Positions 23,414-32,760 of a stretch of DNA of 34,991 nt are shown here, piece by piece. The notes under the pieces were generated by a model. The model worked only from the letters and a program-made list of their open reading frames with translations. It was not told where the DNA came from and did not search any database. Numbering within the stretch: position 1 is the stretch's first letter; every line of letters starts with the position of its first letter. The DNA is from Candidatus Epulonipiscium sp. (GTDB lineage Bacteria; Bacillota; Clostridia; Lachnospirales; JAAYNZ01): contig JAAYNZ010000115.1 of assembly GCA_012520595.1 (NCBI GenBank), positions 1-34,991 on the forward strand, read 5' to 3'. Made by a program: the position numbers and the translations under genes.

Positions 23414-24760
23414 CTATAATTTTATAATTCCTGTTGAATATAAAAAGATCAATCCAATGGCAATGGGTGCAATAAATTTTATAATAAAGTTGTAAATTTT
23501 ATAACCTTTCATGGGATGTGCTCCATCATTGGTTAATTCTTGAAAAGCATTTTGACTTCCCCAAACCCAACCTACAAAAATACAGGTTAAACAACCACCT
23601 ATCGTTAAAAATGCGTAAGAAGCCATGAAATCCATAAAATCAAAAATATTTTTACCAAAAAGTTGAACTTCACTCCATACGCCAAAGGACAGAGTACTCG
23701 GTATGGATAGAATAAAAACTCCAAGGGCTAATAAAGCAGTGGCTTTTTTACGATTTATTTTAAATTCTTCTGTTACAAAAGATACAGAAACTTCTAACAA
23801 AGATATCGTAGATGTAATCGAAGCAATTCCTACTAATAAGAAAAATAGAGTTTCAAACACAGCTCCTAAAGGCATTGCTTGAAATACAGCTGGTAATGTA
23901 ATAAAGATTAGAGAAGGACCTGATTGGGGTTCAAATCCATAAGCGAATACAGCAGGAAAAATAACCATACCTGACATTAATGCCATTAGTGTATCAGCCG
24001 TAATAATCTGTAAAGATAAGGAAACTAAATTTTCTTCACGATTAATATAGCTACCATAGGTAATAATGATTCCCATTCCTAAGCTTAAAGAATAAAAAGC
24101 ATGTCCTAAGGCTTCTAATAAAGATTTTGTCGTTAATTGAGAAAAATCAGATTTAAACAAAAATTTCAAACCTTCTTTTGCACCATCTAAAGTTAAGGAA
24201 CGAATCATTAAGGCCACCAAAGTAAAAAATAAAATTGGCATTAAAACTTTACTATATTTTTCGATTCCATTTTTAATACCTGAAATAACAATAAAGGCTG
24301 TAAGACCTATAACAATTGCATTCCAAAACAATGCACTCGAAGCATTACTTGATAAGCTAACAAAATAAGATTCTAGTTGATCTGGAACTACTTTTATCAG
24401 TTTTCCTGTAAAACTTTGTTGTAAATAAGTAAACACCCAACCTGCTATAATGGAATAAAAAGAAAGAATAATAAATGAGGTCACTACTGCCAAAATTCCT
24501 GTATACTTCCACTTACTATTCGGTCGTAACACTTTGTAAGCACCAACAGAGTTAGATCTCGTATGCCTACCAAGTACTAATTCAGAAATCATAAGAGGTG
24601 TACCCATTACTATAACAAAGATAATGTATACAAAAATAAAGGCTGCCCCTCCATTTTTACCTGCTATATAGGGAAAACGCCATATATTTCCTAATCCTAT
24701 AGCAGAACCTGCTGCTGCTGCCAATACACCAAACTTTGAACCAAAATTTTCTCTTTTCAT
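23414..24760 (-). CDS. Neurotransmitter:sodium symporter (NSS) family transporter
   Basis: Membrane protein of 448 residues, predicted to take up an amino acid or related amine together with Na+ into the cytoplasm. The first helix reads AAAAGSAIGLGNIWRFPYIAGKNGGAAF, the NSS hallmark containing the unwound substrate/Na+ site, and about eleven hydrophobic segments follow. LeuT-like bacterial members carry amino acids, but the substrate here is open. The track start is a TTG overlapping the ribosome site; I use the ATG nine bases after AAGGAG. It is transcribed alone from an extended -10 promoter. Confidence 0.92.
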   Translation of the reverse strand: MKRENFGSKFGVLAAAAGSAIGLGNIWRFPYIAGKNGGAAFIFVYIIFVIVMGTPLMISELVLGRHTRSNSVGAYKVLRPNSKWKYTGILAVVTSFIILSFYSIIAGWVFTYLQQSFTGKLIKVVPDQLESYFVSLSSNASSALFWNAIVIGLTAFIVISGIKNGIEKYSKVLMPILFFTLVALMIRSLTLDGAKEGLKFLFKSDFSQLTTKSLLEALGHAFYSLSLGMGIIITYGSYINREENLVSLSLQIITADTLMALMSGMVIFPAVFAYGFEPQSGPSLIFITLPAVFQAMPLGAVFETLFFLLVGIASITSTISLLEVSVSFVTEEFKINRKKATALLALGVFILSIPSTLSFGVWSEVQLFGKNIFDFMDFMASYAFLTIGGCLTCIFVGWVWGSQNAFQELTNDGAHPMKGYKIYNFIIKFIAPIAIGLIFLYSTGIIKL

Positions 24761-24820
24761 ACTTCCTGTCTCCTTTGTCAAACTTCAATTATGTAATTTA
24801 TAAGAAATAATATTAACATG

Positions 24821-24848
24821 ATTATACCATGACTTTCAATTTAGGCAA
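24821..24848 (-). promoter_or_regulatory. Promoter of the NSS transporter gene
   Basis: TTGCCT (24848-24843), a 16-base spacer and a perfect TATAAT (24826-24821) with extended TGG on the minus strand. Confidence 0.65.
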
Positions 24849-24881
24849 GTGCTTATTTAAAGTTTTAAACTATTGAAGTAT

Positions 24882-24919
24882 AAAAAACTACTGGTACGAT
24901 TCCTTACCAGTAGTTTTTT
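24882..24919. terminator. Terminator of the ABC exporter operon
   Basis: A 15-bp perfect inverted repeat (24882-24896 and 24905-24919), loop CGATTCCT, with A/T runs on both sides. It lies just past the stop of the second ABC gene. Confidence 0.88.
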
Positions 24920-24957
24920 TACATTATAAACACAAAATTTTTTATGAAAATAAAGTT

Positions 24958-26826
24958 CTATACTAGGTTTTTGCTTGTAAATTGACTATTATAAAGATCA
25001 GCATAAAAACCTTTTTGAGCCATTAACTCATCATGATTTCCTTTTTCAATAATACTGCCATCATTCATTACAAGTATCAAATCCGCCTCTCGAATGGTAG
25101 AAAGTCGGTGGGCAATAACAAAACTGGTTCTCCCTTTCATTAATGCTGTCATGGCTTTTTGTATCTGTGCTTCTGTTCTTGTATCAACGCTACTAGTAGC
25201 TTCATCTAAGATCAATATGCTAGGCTCTGCAAGTATTGCCCTTGCAATAGTAAGAAGCTGTTTTTGTCCTTGTGAAATGTTCGAGGCCTCTTCATTTAGT
25301 ATGGTATCATATCCTTCGGGAAGTGTCCGTATGAAGTGATCTGCATGAGCCGCTCTTGCTGCCTGAATAATTTCTTCCTCTGTAGCTCCCTCTCGTCCAT
25401 AAGCAATATTATCCCGAATGGTACCATTGAATAACCATGTATCTTGAAGTACCATTCCAAACATGCTACGCAAATCGCTACGGGCCATATCCCGAATATC
25501 TATCCCATCAATTTCTATTTTTCCATCATTGATCTCATAAAAACGCATTAACAAATTAACAAGTGTTGTTTTTCCTGCACCTGTTGGACCTACAATCGCA
25601 ATCGTCTCTCCTGGATGAACTTCAATATTCATATTTTCAATTAATTCAACATCCTCTTGATACCTAAATTGAACATTTTCAAATTTAATTTCTCCCTCAG
25701 GAAATTCAATTACTTTTCCGTGAGGCTCATCTGGAATTTCTTCTATTTCGTCTAAAATTTCAAAAACCCGTTCAGCTGATGCTACCATTCCTTGAATTAC
25801 ATTTGCTATATTTGCCGTCTGAACGATAGGTTGGGTAAATTGTCTTGAGTATTGAATAAAAGCCTGAATATCTCCAATTTGAATGCTCTTTTTTGTAACC
25901 AAAATACCCCCTACTACAGAAACAAACACATATCCAATATTATTAATAAAATTAATAAGAGGCATAATAATACCTGAAATAAACTGAGCCTTCCACCCTG
26001 AATAATACAGTTCTTCATTAATATGATTAAACTTTTCAATGGATCGCTCTTCATATCCAAATGCTTTTATTATTTTATGGCCTGTATACATTTCCTCTAC
26101 ATGCCCATTTAAAGCACCCAATGCTTTTTGCTGTCCTATAAAATATTGTTGGGAACGAGTCGCTACAAATTTCGTTACAAAAAGTGAAAGAGGTAATGTG
26201 ATCAACCCAAGTAAAGTCATAATGGGACTAATGGCAAGCATCATAATCGTAACACCAATTAAGGTGATAATAGCAGTAAGCAACTGAGTAATACTTTGCT
26301 GTAACGTACTACTTACACTGTCAATGTCATTCGTAACACGGCTTAAAATTTCTCCATGAGTATGGGAATCAAAAAACTTCAATGGCAAACGCGCTAACTT
26401 ATCATTCACTTCTTTTCTCATATCAAAAACTGTCTTTTGTGCAACATCTGCCATAATAAATTGCTGAATATAGCTAAACAATGCACTAATAACATAAAGC
26501 ACAATTAATACCAAAAGTATCATTTTAATATAATCAAAATTGATAGAAGCTCCAGGTACCCCTTGTAATTTCATCATAACTCCCTTAAACAATTCTGTAG
26601 TAGCTAATCCCATAATTTTAGGACTGGCAATCGTAAAAATTGTACTAAGGACAGCCATTATAAAAACCAATACAAACTGAAAAATATGGGGTCTTAAATA
26701 ATGAAGAAGTCTTCTTAATGTGCCTTTAAAATCTTTAGCTTTTTCCACAGGCATTCCCATTCTAGGTCCCCCACCATGACTTCGATTCATTCTGTGATTT
26801 TGTTGTTGTTTACGTTTTTCACTCAT
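24958..26826 (-). CDS. ABC exporter half-transporter, catalytic-site subunit (LmrD/YheH type)
   Basis: Protein of 622 residues: an N-terminal cytosolic extension rich in Gly/Met/His, six transmembrane helices (about 48-335) and an ATP-binding domain (about 378-615). Walker A is GPTGAGKT (413-420), Walker B ILILDE with catalytic Glu542, and the H-loop has His573. The signature motif is degenerate, SQGQ (518-521) in place of SGGQ. Together with the upstream partner it should form a heterodimeric type IV multidrug or lipid exporter. Its ATG overlaps the partner's TGA stop by 4 bases, so translation is coupled. A strong terminator follows. Confidence 0.93.
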   Translation of the reverse strand: MSEKRKQQQNHRMNRSHGGGPRMGMPVEKAKDFKGTLRRLLHYLRPHIFQFVLVFIMAVLSTIFTIASPKIMGLATTELFKGVMMKLQGVPGASINFDYIKMILLVLIVLYVISALFSYIQQFIMADVAQKTVFDMRKEVNDKLARLPLKFFDSHTHGEILSRVTNDIDSVSSTLQQSITQLLTAIITLIGVTIMMLAISPIMTLLGLITLPLSLFVTKFVATRSQQYFIGQQKALGALNGHVEEMYTGHKIIKAFGYEERSIEKFNHINEELYYSGWKAQFISGIIMPLINFINNIGYVFVSVVGGILVTKKSIQIGDIQAFIQYSRQFTQPIVQTANIANVIQGMVASAERVFEILDEIEEIPDEPHGKVIEFPEGEIKFENVQFRYQEDVELIENMNIEVHPGETIAIVGPTGAGKTTLVNLLMRFYEINDGKIEIDGIDIRDMARSDLRSMFGMVLQDTWLFNGTIRDNIAYGREGATEEEIIQAARAAHADHFIRTLPEGYDTILNEEASNISQGQKQLLTIARAILAEPSILILDEATSSVDTRTEAQIQKAMTALMKGRTSFVIAHRLSTIREADLILVMNDGSIIEKGNHDELMAQKGFYADLYNSQFTSKNLV

Positions 26827-28550
26827 GCTAATTCCTCCTCTGACAATTGGGAAGATACAATCTCACGATACACTTTACAGGTATTCAAAAGTTCTTTATG
26901 TTTCCCAATACCAACAATTTCACCTTCATCTAAAACAAGAATTTGATCTGCATCCATAATGGTACTAACTCTTTGAGCTACAATAATAACCGTAGAATCT
27001 TTTATTTCTTTTTTAAGAGCTATACGTAACTTTGCATCTGTTTTAAAATCAAGTGCAGAAAAACTATCATCAAAAAGATAAATTTCTGGTTTTCTCACTA
27101 AGGCTCGTGCAATGGAAAGTCGTTGTTTCTGTCCTCCTGAGATATTGGTACCTCCTTGAGAAATCTGATAATCAAAGCCATCTTTCATATTGATAATAAA
27201 ATCTGTTGCCTGTGCAATATCTACCGCATGTTGAATTTCATCTACTGTAGCATTTTCTTTGCCGTATCGAATATTATCAGCGATCGTTCCTGAAAAAAGA
27301 ACTGCTTTTTGGGGTACAAAACCTATTTTAGATCGTAATTCTTTTTGACTCATTTCTCTAATATCAATTCCATTTATTAAAATACTACCACTATCAATAT
27401 CATAAAAACGTGGGATTAAATTGATGACCGTTGATTTACCTGAACCAGTACCTCCAATAATGGCTGTAACCTTACCTGATTGTGCACAAAAAGAAAGATT
27501 ATTAAGAACAGGCCGCTCTGCTCCAGGATAGCTAAAACTAACATTTTTAAACTCTACCAAACCTTTTTTACCAGTGTTCTTTTTAGGCTGCTTAGGGTCC
27601 TTAATATTTGTTTCCATCTCAAGGACCTGATTAATTCGATTGGTTGAAACTGATGCTCGGGGTATCATGACAAACATCATGGAAAGCATAAATAAAGAAA
27701 ACATGATTTGCATTACATATTGAATAAAAGCCATTAAATCTCCTACTTGCATTCTTCCACTATCAATGCGGAGACCCCCAAACCAAATAATGCTTATCGT
27801 TGTTAAATTTAATAACAACATCATAAGAGGCATTAAACTAACCATAATTTTAAATGCTTTACTGGCTGTTTTCGTAAGATCAAGGTTTGCCTTATTAAAT
27901 CGTTCTTTTTCATGTTCGCTCCGATTAAAAGCTCGAATCACCCGTATACCTGTTAATTCTTCACGTAAAATAAGATTTAACTTATCGATCTTGGTTTGCA
28001 TGACTTTAAAAAGGGGTACTCCCTTTTTTGCAATTAAAAAAATTAAACTGGCAATGATAGGAATTACAATGACAATAACCAGTGATAACTCTGCATCTCT
28101 TGATACTGCCATGATAATACCACCAATGCACATAAGAGGAGCACTAATCATCATTCTTAATATCATAAACACTACTTGCTGAATCTGTGTAATGTCATTG
28201 GTTGTTCTTGTAATCAAAGACGATGTTCCAATTTTCTCAAATTCCTCAATAGAAAAACTCTCTACTTTAGAAAATACTTGATTTCGAAGGTCCCGACCAA
28301 ATCCAGCAGCTACCCGCGAAGATAAAAAACTGGCTAAAATCGTAAAAATAGTACCTCCTGCTGCAACAATCAACATGATTCCACCAATTTTTATAATATA
28401 TTTAATATCTCCGTTTACAATTCCTATATCTACAATATCAGACATTAATGTCGGCAAATATAATTCTGATATAGATTGGGCAAATACAAAAACAATAACT
28501 GCTACTACAGCTACTGTATAGGGTTTCAAAAACTTTATTAATTTCTTCAT
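26823..28550 (-). CDS. ABC exporter half-transporter, degenerate-site subunit (LmrC/YheI type)
   Basis: Protein of 575 residues: six transmembrane helices (about 10-300) and an ATP-binding domain (about 330-570). Walker A is GGTGSGKS (366-373) and the signature ISGGQ (470-474) is intact. The Walker B catalytic Glu is replaced by Asp495 (IYLFDD) and the H-loop His by Gln526 (VAQRVST). These are the changes that mark the degenerate site in TM287/288-like heterodimers. It is the first gene of the pair. I use the ATG after GAGAGG; the track start seven codons upstream has no ribosome site. An ATAAGA/TCTTAT inverted repeat upstream (28592-28608) could be an operator. Confidence 0.93.
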   Translation of the reverse strand: MKKLIKFLKPYTVAVVAVIVFVFAQSISELYLPTLMSDIVDIGIVNGDIKYIIKIGGIMLIVAAGGTIFTILASFLSSRVAAGFGRDLRNQVFSKVESFSIEEFEKIGTSSLITRTTNDITQIQQVVFMILRMMISAPLMCIGGIIMAVSRDAELSLVIVIVIPIIASLIFLIAKKGVPLFKVMQTKIDKLNLILREELTGIRVIRAFNRSEHEKERFNKANLDLTKTASKAFKIMVSLMPLMMLLLNLTTISIIWFGGLRIDSGRMQVGDLMAFIQYVMQIMFSLFMLSMMFVMIPRASVSTNRINQVLEMETNIKDPKQPKKNTGKKGLVEFKNVSFSYPGAERPVLNNLSFCAQSGKVTAIIGGTGSGKSTVINLIPRFYDIDSGSILINGIDIREMSQKELRSKIGFVPQKAVLFSGTIADNIRYGKENATVDEIQHAVDIAQATDFIINMKDGFDYQISQGGTNISGGQKQRLSIARALVRKPEIYLFDDSFSALDFKTDAKLRIALKKEIKDSTVIIVAQRVSTIMDADQILVLDEGEIVGIGKHKELLNTCKVYREIVSSQLSEEELA

Positions 28551-28616
28551 ACAATAATCCTCTCCCATCAACAGTAAAATATATAAATCCTTATAAGATA
28601 TTCTCTTATCATAAAA

Positions 28617-28640
28617 ATAACGCTCACTATTGAGCGCTAT
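28617..28640 (-). terminator. Terminator of the F420-ligase-like gene
   Basis: A 10-bp stem with one G-U pair (28640-28631 with 28626-28617), loop ATAG, followed by TTTTTATG on the minus strand. The stem overlaps the stop codon and separates this gene from the ABC operon downstream. Confidence 0.75.
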
Positions 28641-29824
28641 TCTGTAGCATAATTATCAAAATACCCCTGAACCAAAACTATCGGCGTTCCTTTATCTCCA
28701 CTACCACTAGTTAAGTCACATAGACTACCTAAAAGATCTGTAATCTGTCGTGGGGTTGTTCCTAATGTAGCCGCTTCTCCTAAATCCTCATTATCTTTTT
28801 CTTTAATCTTGTCTCGCATAAGAACTTCCATTTCTTCTTCTTTAAGATCGCTTAACTCATTATCTGCAATGTATTTTAATTTAATCTCATTGGGAGTTCC
28901 ACTTAATCCCTTTGTGTAGCCTGGTGATACAACAGGATCTGCTAATTCCCATATCTTACCCATAGGATCTTTAAAAGCTCCATCACCATATACCATAACT
29001 TCTACATTTTTTCCTGTCTTTTCTTTAAATTCTCGTTGGATCTTATCAACTACTTTTTCACAATCCTTAGGAAATAGCTTTATTTTTGTATCTGTAGCCA
29101 TATTAGAACCTAGTAATCCATACTTAGGATTATATCCACTTCCATTAACAGATTCATTTAAGATTTCATCCAAACCATATATCGTCTTGGCTCCTGCTTT
29201 TTTTAAAATTCGCTTTGTTCTATGTCGCTCATGTACATTGGCTACTAAAACTTCTTTTGTATAGTGCAATGCTTCTCTAGGATCATTAGCAAGATAAATT
29301 TCTATATTATCATTAACAGCCAAATCCTTATACATTTTTACATAATCTACACCTGTAAAAGGATGAACAACATGATCTCCAAATAAACTTCTATATTTTT
29401 CTTCACTCATTACATCCGTATATGGATTAATATCCAACTCATCCATTTTATCAATATCCATCAGATGATTTCCTACTTCATCCGATGGGTATGTTAAGAA
29501 TAAATATATTTTCTTACCACTCATAGCTAATCCTTTAAGAATTAAAGAAAATCGATTCCTGCTTAGAATAGGAAAAACAACAGCAAAATCTCCCTCAAAT
29601 TTTCTATTTACGTCAAATGCAATATCGGATATAGTAGCATAATTCCCCTGAGCACGTGCAACTAAAGATTCTGTAATCCCGATCACATCTCGATCATTCA
29701 GATGATAGTTCTCTGCCTCCATGGACTTTAAAACCGATTGAACTACAATACTTACTAAATCGTCTCCTTGTTTAACAATAGGAGCACGAATACCTCTAAC
29801 TGTTGTACCTACTGTTCTTTTCAA
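28637..29824 (-). CDS. Coenzyme F420:L-glutamate ligase-like protein (CofE family)
   Basis: Soluble protein of 395 residues matching the F420_ligase family: KRTVGTTVRGIRAPIVKQGDD at the N-terminus, then VIGITESLVARAQGN, VFPILSRNRFSLILKG, MVYGDGAFKDP and GTPNEIKLKYIADNEL. Archaeal CofE adds glutamates to F420-0 using GTP and is about 250 residues, so this is a longer variant. F420 is not expected in most Clostridia and no other F420 gene is in the window, so the true substrate is open; another glutamylation is possible. Translation starts at TTG, six bases after GAGGAGG; upstream ATGs have no ribosome site. Confidence 0.75.
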   Translation of the reverse strand: MKRTVGTTVRGIRAPIVKQGDDLVSIVVQSVLKSMEAENYHLNDRDVIGITESLVARAQGNYATISDIAFDVNRKFEGDFAVVFPILSRNRFSLILKGLAMSGKKIYLFLTYPSDEVGNHLMDIDKMDELDINPYTDVMSEEKYRSLFGDHVVHPFTGVDYVKMYKDLAVNDNIEIYLANDPREALHYTKEVLVANVHERHRTKRILKKAGAKTIYGLDEILNESVNGSGYNPKYGLLGSNMATDTKIKLFPKDCEKVVDKIQREFKEKTGKNVEVMVYGDGAFKDPMGKIWELADPVVSPGYTKGLSGTPNEIKLKYIADNELSDLKEEEMEVLMRDKIKEKDNEDLGEAATLGTTPRQITDLLGSLCDLTSGSGDKGTPIVLVQGYFDNYATE

Positions 29825-30226
29825 GTTAATCCTCCTCATGAATATTTTTATCATATTCATATTTATTGTAACACATATTAAGGCAAGCATCTAGATCCTA
29901 ATCGTATTTCAAAAACTTCTACATGTTATTTACAATAATATCTATTATAAGATAAAAATATCAACGTAATTATATTACACTTTTATATTATAAATAATAT
30001 TGGTTTTTTATACAAGAATTTTTGATGACTTTTTATTTGTGTTAAAGCAACTAATAAAATTAAACATATAGCAAATTGTAAATGAACAAAAAATCACAAG
30101 ATTTGCCAACAGTGTCATATTGTTGATCGATATCATCTATGATAACCTTAAAAAGTATAGAACATACAATATATTCTTACTTTTTATAAGATCCTAATAA
30201 AAATTACTTAAGAAAGGAGTTTTTTT
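29825..30226. promoter_or_regulatory. Divergent intergenic region with operator-like palindromes
   Basis: About 400 very AT-rich bases between the F420-ligase-like and GH94 genes. Near the GH94 side lie CAACA/TGTTG (9 bases apart) and the perfect palindrome TATCATCTATGATA (30131-30144). Four bases after the palindrome, TTAAAA (30148-30153), a 16-base spacer and TATATT (30170-30175) make a plausible promoter for GH94. No gene or riboswitch was recognised in the rest. Confidence 0.45.
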
Positions 30227-32617
30227 ATGAAATACGGGTATTTTGATAACGCTGCAAGAGAATATATCATTGAAAGACTTGATGTTCCCACATCATGGAC
30301 TAATTATCTTGGTGTTAAGGATTTATGTACAGTTATTTCCCATCATGGAGGTGGATATTCTTTTTATAAAAACCCACAACATCATAGAATAACCCGTTTT
30401 CGTCCAAATGGCGTTCCACTGGATAGACCAGGACACTATGTTTATCTAAGGGATGATGAAACAGCTGACTATTGGAGTATCTCTTGGCAACCTGTTGGTA
30501 AAGACCTTGAAAATTCTAAATACATATGTAGGCATGGTCTTTCCTACTCTATTTTCGAATCTGAATATAACCATATTAAAGCCAAGCAGCTTGTCTTTAT
30601 TCCTGTTGATGATAATGTTGAAATATGGGATGTAACCATAAAAAATCTTGATCATAAACAGCGAAAGATTAGCCTTTTCTCTTATGTTGAATTCTCCTTT
30701 CATAATGTAGAAATTGACAATCAAAACTTTCAAATGAGTCTATATGCTTCGGGATCTAGTTATGACGAAGGTATTATTGAATATGACTTATATTATGATC
30801 CTAATAAATATCATTTTTTTACATCCAATTTTGAACCTGATAGTTTTGATTGTGTTCGCGATCAGTTTATAGGTCCTTATCGAAGTGAATCCAATCCCTT
30901 GGCTGTAGAAAAAGGAAGTTGTAACAACAGTTCAGAACTTGGGGGAAATCATTGCGCTTCTCTTCATAAGCACATGATCATAGAACCTGGACAAGAAATA
31001 AGAGTCATTTTTATTATGGGTATTGGAGATAGGAACATAGGAAAACAAAAACAAAAATATTATTCCAATTTTCATAATGTAGATGAAAAATTTACTGACC
31101 TTAAAATTTATTGGGAGAAAAAATTATCCATGTTTCAATGCTCTACTCCTCATGATGGCTTAAATACTATGGCTAATATATGGACATTATACCAAGCAGA
31201 AACATGTATTGTTTGGTCTAGGTTTGCTTCTTTTATTGAGGTTGGGGGAAGAACAGGATTAGGCTATCGAGATACAGCACAAGATGCAATGAGTGTTCCA
31301 CATACAAATCCAGAAAAAGTACGTCAACGGCTTATTGAGCTTTTAACAGCGTTGACTCAAGAAGGATATGGATTACATCTATTTGATCCTGCTTGGTGGA
31401 AAGAAGATGAAAAACCATCCTTTAAATCTCCAACTGTTGTCCCTACTCCCCGTATGGATGATGTCGTACATGGCATTGAAGATGTCTGTTCTGATGATGC
31501 TTTATGGTTAGTAGCTTCTATCTGTGAATATGTAAAAGAAACGGGAGACATGGATTTTTTTGAAACAGTTGTTCCATATGCAGATAAAGGTAAAGGAACC
31601 GTATATGAGCATATTAAAAAAATACTTGACTTTTCTGCAAAACATGTAGGCCCCAACGGGATTTGTAAAGGACTAAGAGCTGATTGGAATGATTGTTTAA
31701 ACCTTGGGGATGGTGAAAGTGCACTGGTTTCTTTATTGCACTATTGGGCGCTTGAAAATTTTATTGAACTAGCAAAATATCTAGAAAGAGAAGAAGATGT
31801 CATAGTTTACTCGAATATGGCAAAAAAAGTTAAATCATCTTGTGAAAAAGTTCTTTGGGATGGAGAATGGTTCCTTCGTGGTATCACAGCAAAAGGTACT
31901 AAAATTGGTAGTAACGATTCAGAAGAAGGTAAAATCTACCTTGAATCTAATTCTTGGGCTGTTGTATCTGGCCTTGCATCCAAAGAACAGGGGCAAAAAT
32001 GCATGGATTCAGTGGATAAATATTTATATTCAGAATATGGTCTCCATCTTGTATCTCCAGCTTATTCAATTCCAGATGATGATATAGGTTTTGTTACAAG
32101 AGTATATCAAGGAATTAAAGAAAATGGTTCAATTTTTAGCCATCCAAATCCATGGGCTTGGATCGCAGAGTGTAAATTAGGAAATGGAAATCGTGCAATA
32201 AAATTTTATGATGCCCTACTTCCCTATAACCAAAATAATAAAATTGAAACACGTAAAGCAGAACCTTATTCTTATTGTCAATTTATCATGGGAAAAGATC
32301 ATTCTGCGTTTGGTAGAGCAAGGCATCCTTGGCTTACAGGTACATCTGGTTGGGCTTATACAGCTATGACAAAATGGATCTTAGGAATACGTCCTCAATA
32401 TGATCATTTAGTTATTGATCCATGCATCCCAAGTGATTGGAATGAGTTTACAGTAACACGAAAATGGCGAGGAGCTATCTACCACATTGTAGTGAAGAAT
32501 CCTTATCATGTTGAAAAAGGAATTCAATCGATTCAATTAAATGATCAACAGTTAAAAGCAAATGTACCTTGCCAACCTGCTGGTACAGTCAATCATATCG
32601 AAGTCGTTATGGGTTAA
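30227..32617 (+). CDS. chbP: GH94 glycoside phosphorylase, probably N,N'-diacetylchitobiose phosphorylase
   Basis: Cytosolic enzyme of 796 residues. ChbP splits diacetylchitobiose with phosphate into GlcNAc-1-phosphate and GlcNAc, saving an ATP. The GH94 layout is visible: an N-terminal beta-sandwich (about 1-270), a linker and an (alpha/alpha)6 barrel. The general-acid motif is ADWNDCLNLGDGES (485-498), and GYRDTAQDAMSVPHTNPEK and EGYGLHLFDPAW resemble chitobiose phosphorylase more than cellobiose phosphorylase. HPWLTGTSGWAY lies near the phosphate site. AAGAAAGGAG precedes the ATG. No chitobiose transporter, chitinase or regulator is adjacent, so substrate supply is unclear. Confidence 0.82.
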   Translation: MKYGYFDNAAREYIIERLDVPTSWTNYLGVKDLCTVISHHGGGYSFYKNPQHHRITRFRPNGVPLDRPGHYVYLRDDETADYWSISWQPVGKDLENSKYICRHGLSYSIFESEYNHIKAKQLVFIPVDDNVEIWDVTIKNLDHKQRKISLFSYVEFSFHNVEIDNQNFQMSLYASGSSYDEGIIEYDLYYDPNKYHFFTSNFEPDSFDCVRDQFIGPYRSESNPLAVEKGSCNNSSELGGNHCASLHKHMIIEPGQEIRVIFIMGIGDRNIGKQKQKYYSNFHNVDEKFTDLKIYWEKKLSMFQCSTPHDGLNTMANIWTLYQAETCIVWSRFASFIEVGGRTGLGYRDTAQDAMSVPHTNPEKVRQRLIELLTALTQEGYGLHLFDPAWWKEDEKPSFKSPTVVPTPRMDDVVHGIEDVCSDDALWLVASICEYVKETGDMDFFETVVPYADKGKGTVYEHIKKILDFSAKHVGPNGICKGLRADWNDCLNLGDGESALVSLLHYWALENFIELAKYLEREEDVIVYSNMAKKVKSSCEKVLWDGEWFLRGITAKGTKIGSNDSEEGKIYLESNSWAVVSGLASKEQGQKCMDSVDKYLYSEYGLHLVSPAYSIPDDDIGFVTRVYQGIKENGSIFSHPNPWAWIAECKLGNGNRAIKFYDALLPYNQNNKIETRKAEPYSYCQFIMGKDHSAFGRARHPWLTGTSGWAYTAMTKWILGIRPQYDHLVIDPCIPSDWNEFTVTRKWRGAIYHIVVKNPYHVEKGIQSIQLNDQQLKANVPCQPAGTVNHIEVVMG

Positions 32618-32644
32618 AAATCTATCTATATTTTATGATATAAC

Positions 32645-32738
32645 AAGTCCCTATATTCCTCCTTCTACCTAAGTTGCCTTTTATCACAATTTCTTAAACA
32701 CTAGGCAAAAAAGATCGTTGAAGTGAATATAGGGGCTT
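32645..32738. repeat. MITE-like element with 14-bp terminal inverted repeats
   Basis: AAGTCCCTATATTC (32645-32658) and GAATATAGGGGCTT (32725-32738) are inverted copies with a single difference, 66 bases apart. A nested TTGCCT/AGGCAA pair lies inside. No coding sequence is contained and no clear target duplication is seen. It could also be a structured RNA or a long-loop hairpin. Confidence 0.45.
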
Positions 32739-32760
32739 ATAAAAATTGAAGCTTATGGAG

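Noticed and set aside
27766-28182. 138-aa plus-strand ORF inside the ABC subunit gene
   Set aside because: Antisense shadow with no ribosome site and no recognisable protein features.
29890-30130. Possible riboswitch or small RNA between the F420-ligase-like and GH94 genes
   Set aside because: Only very AT-rich sequence with no stable stem or known aptamer pattern was found; the palindromes near GH94 are reported separately.
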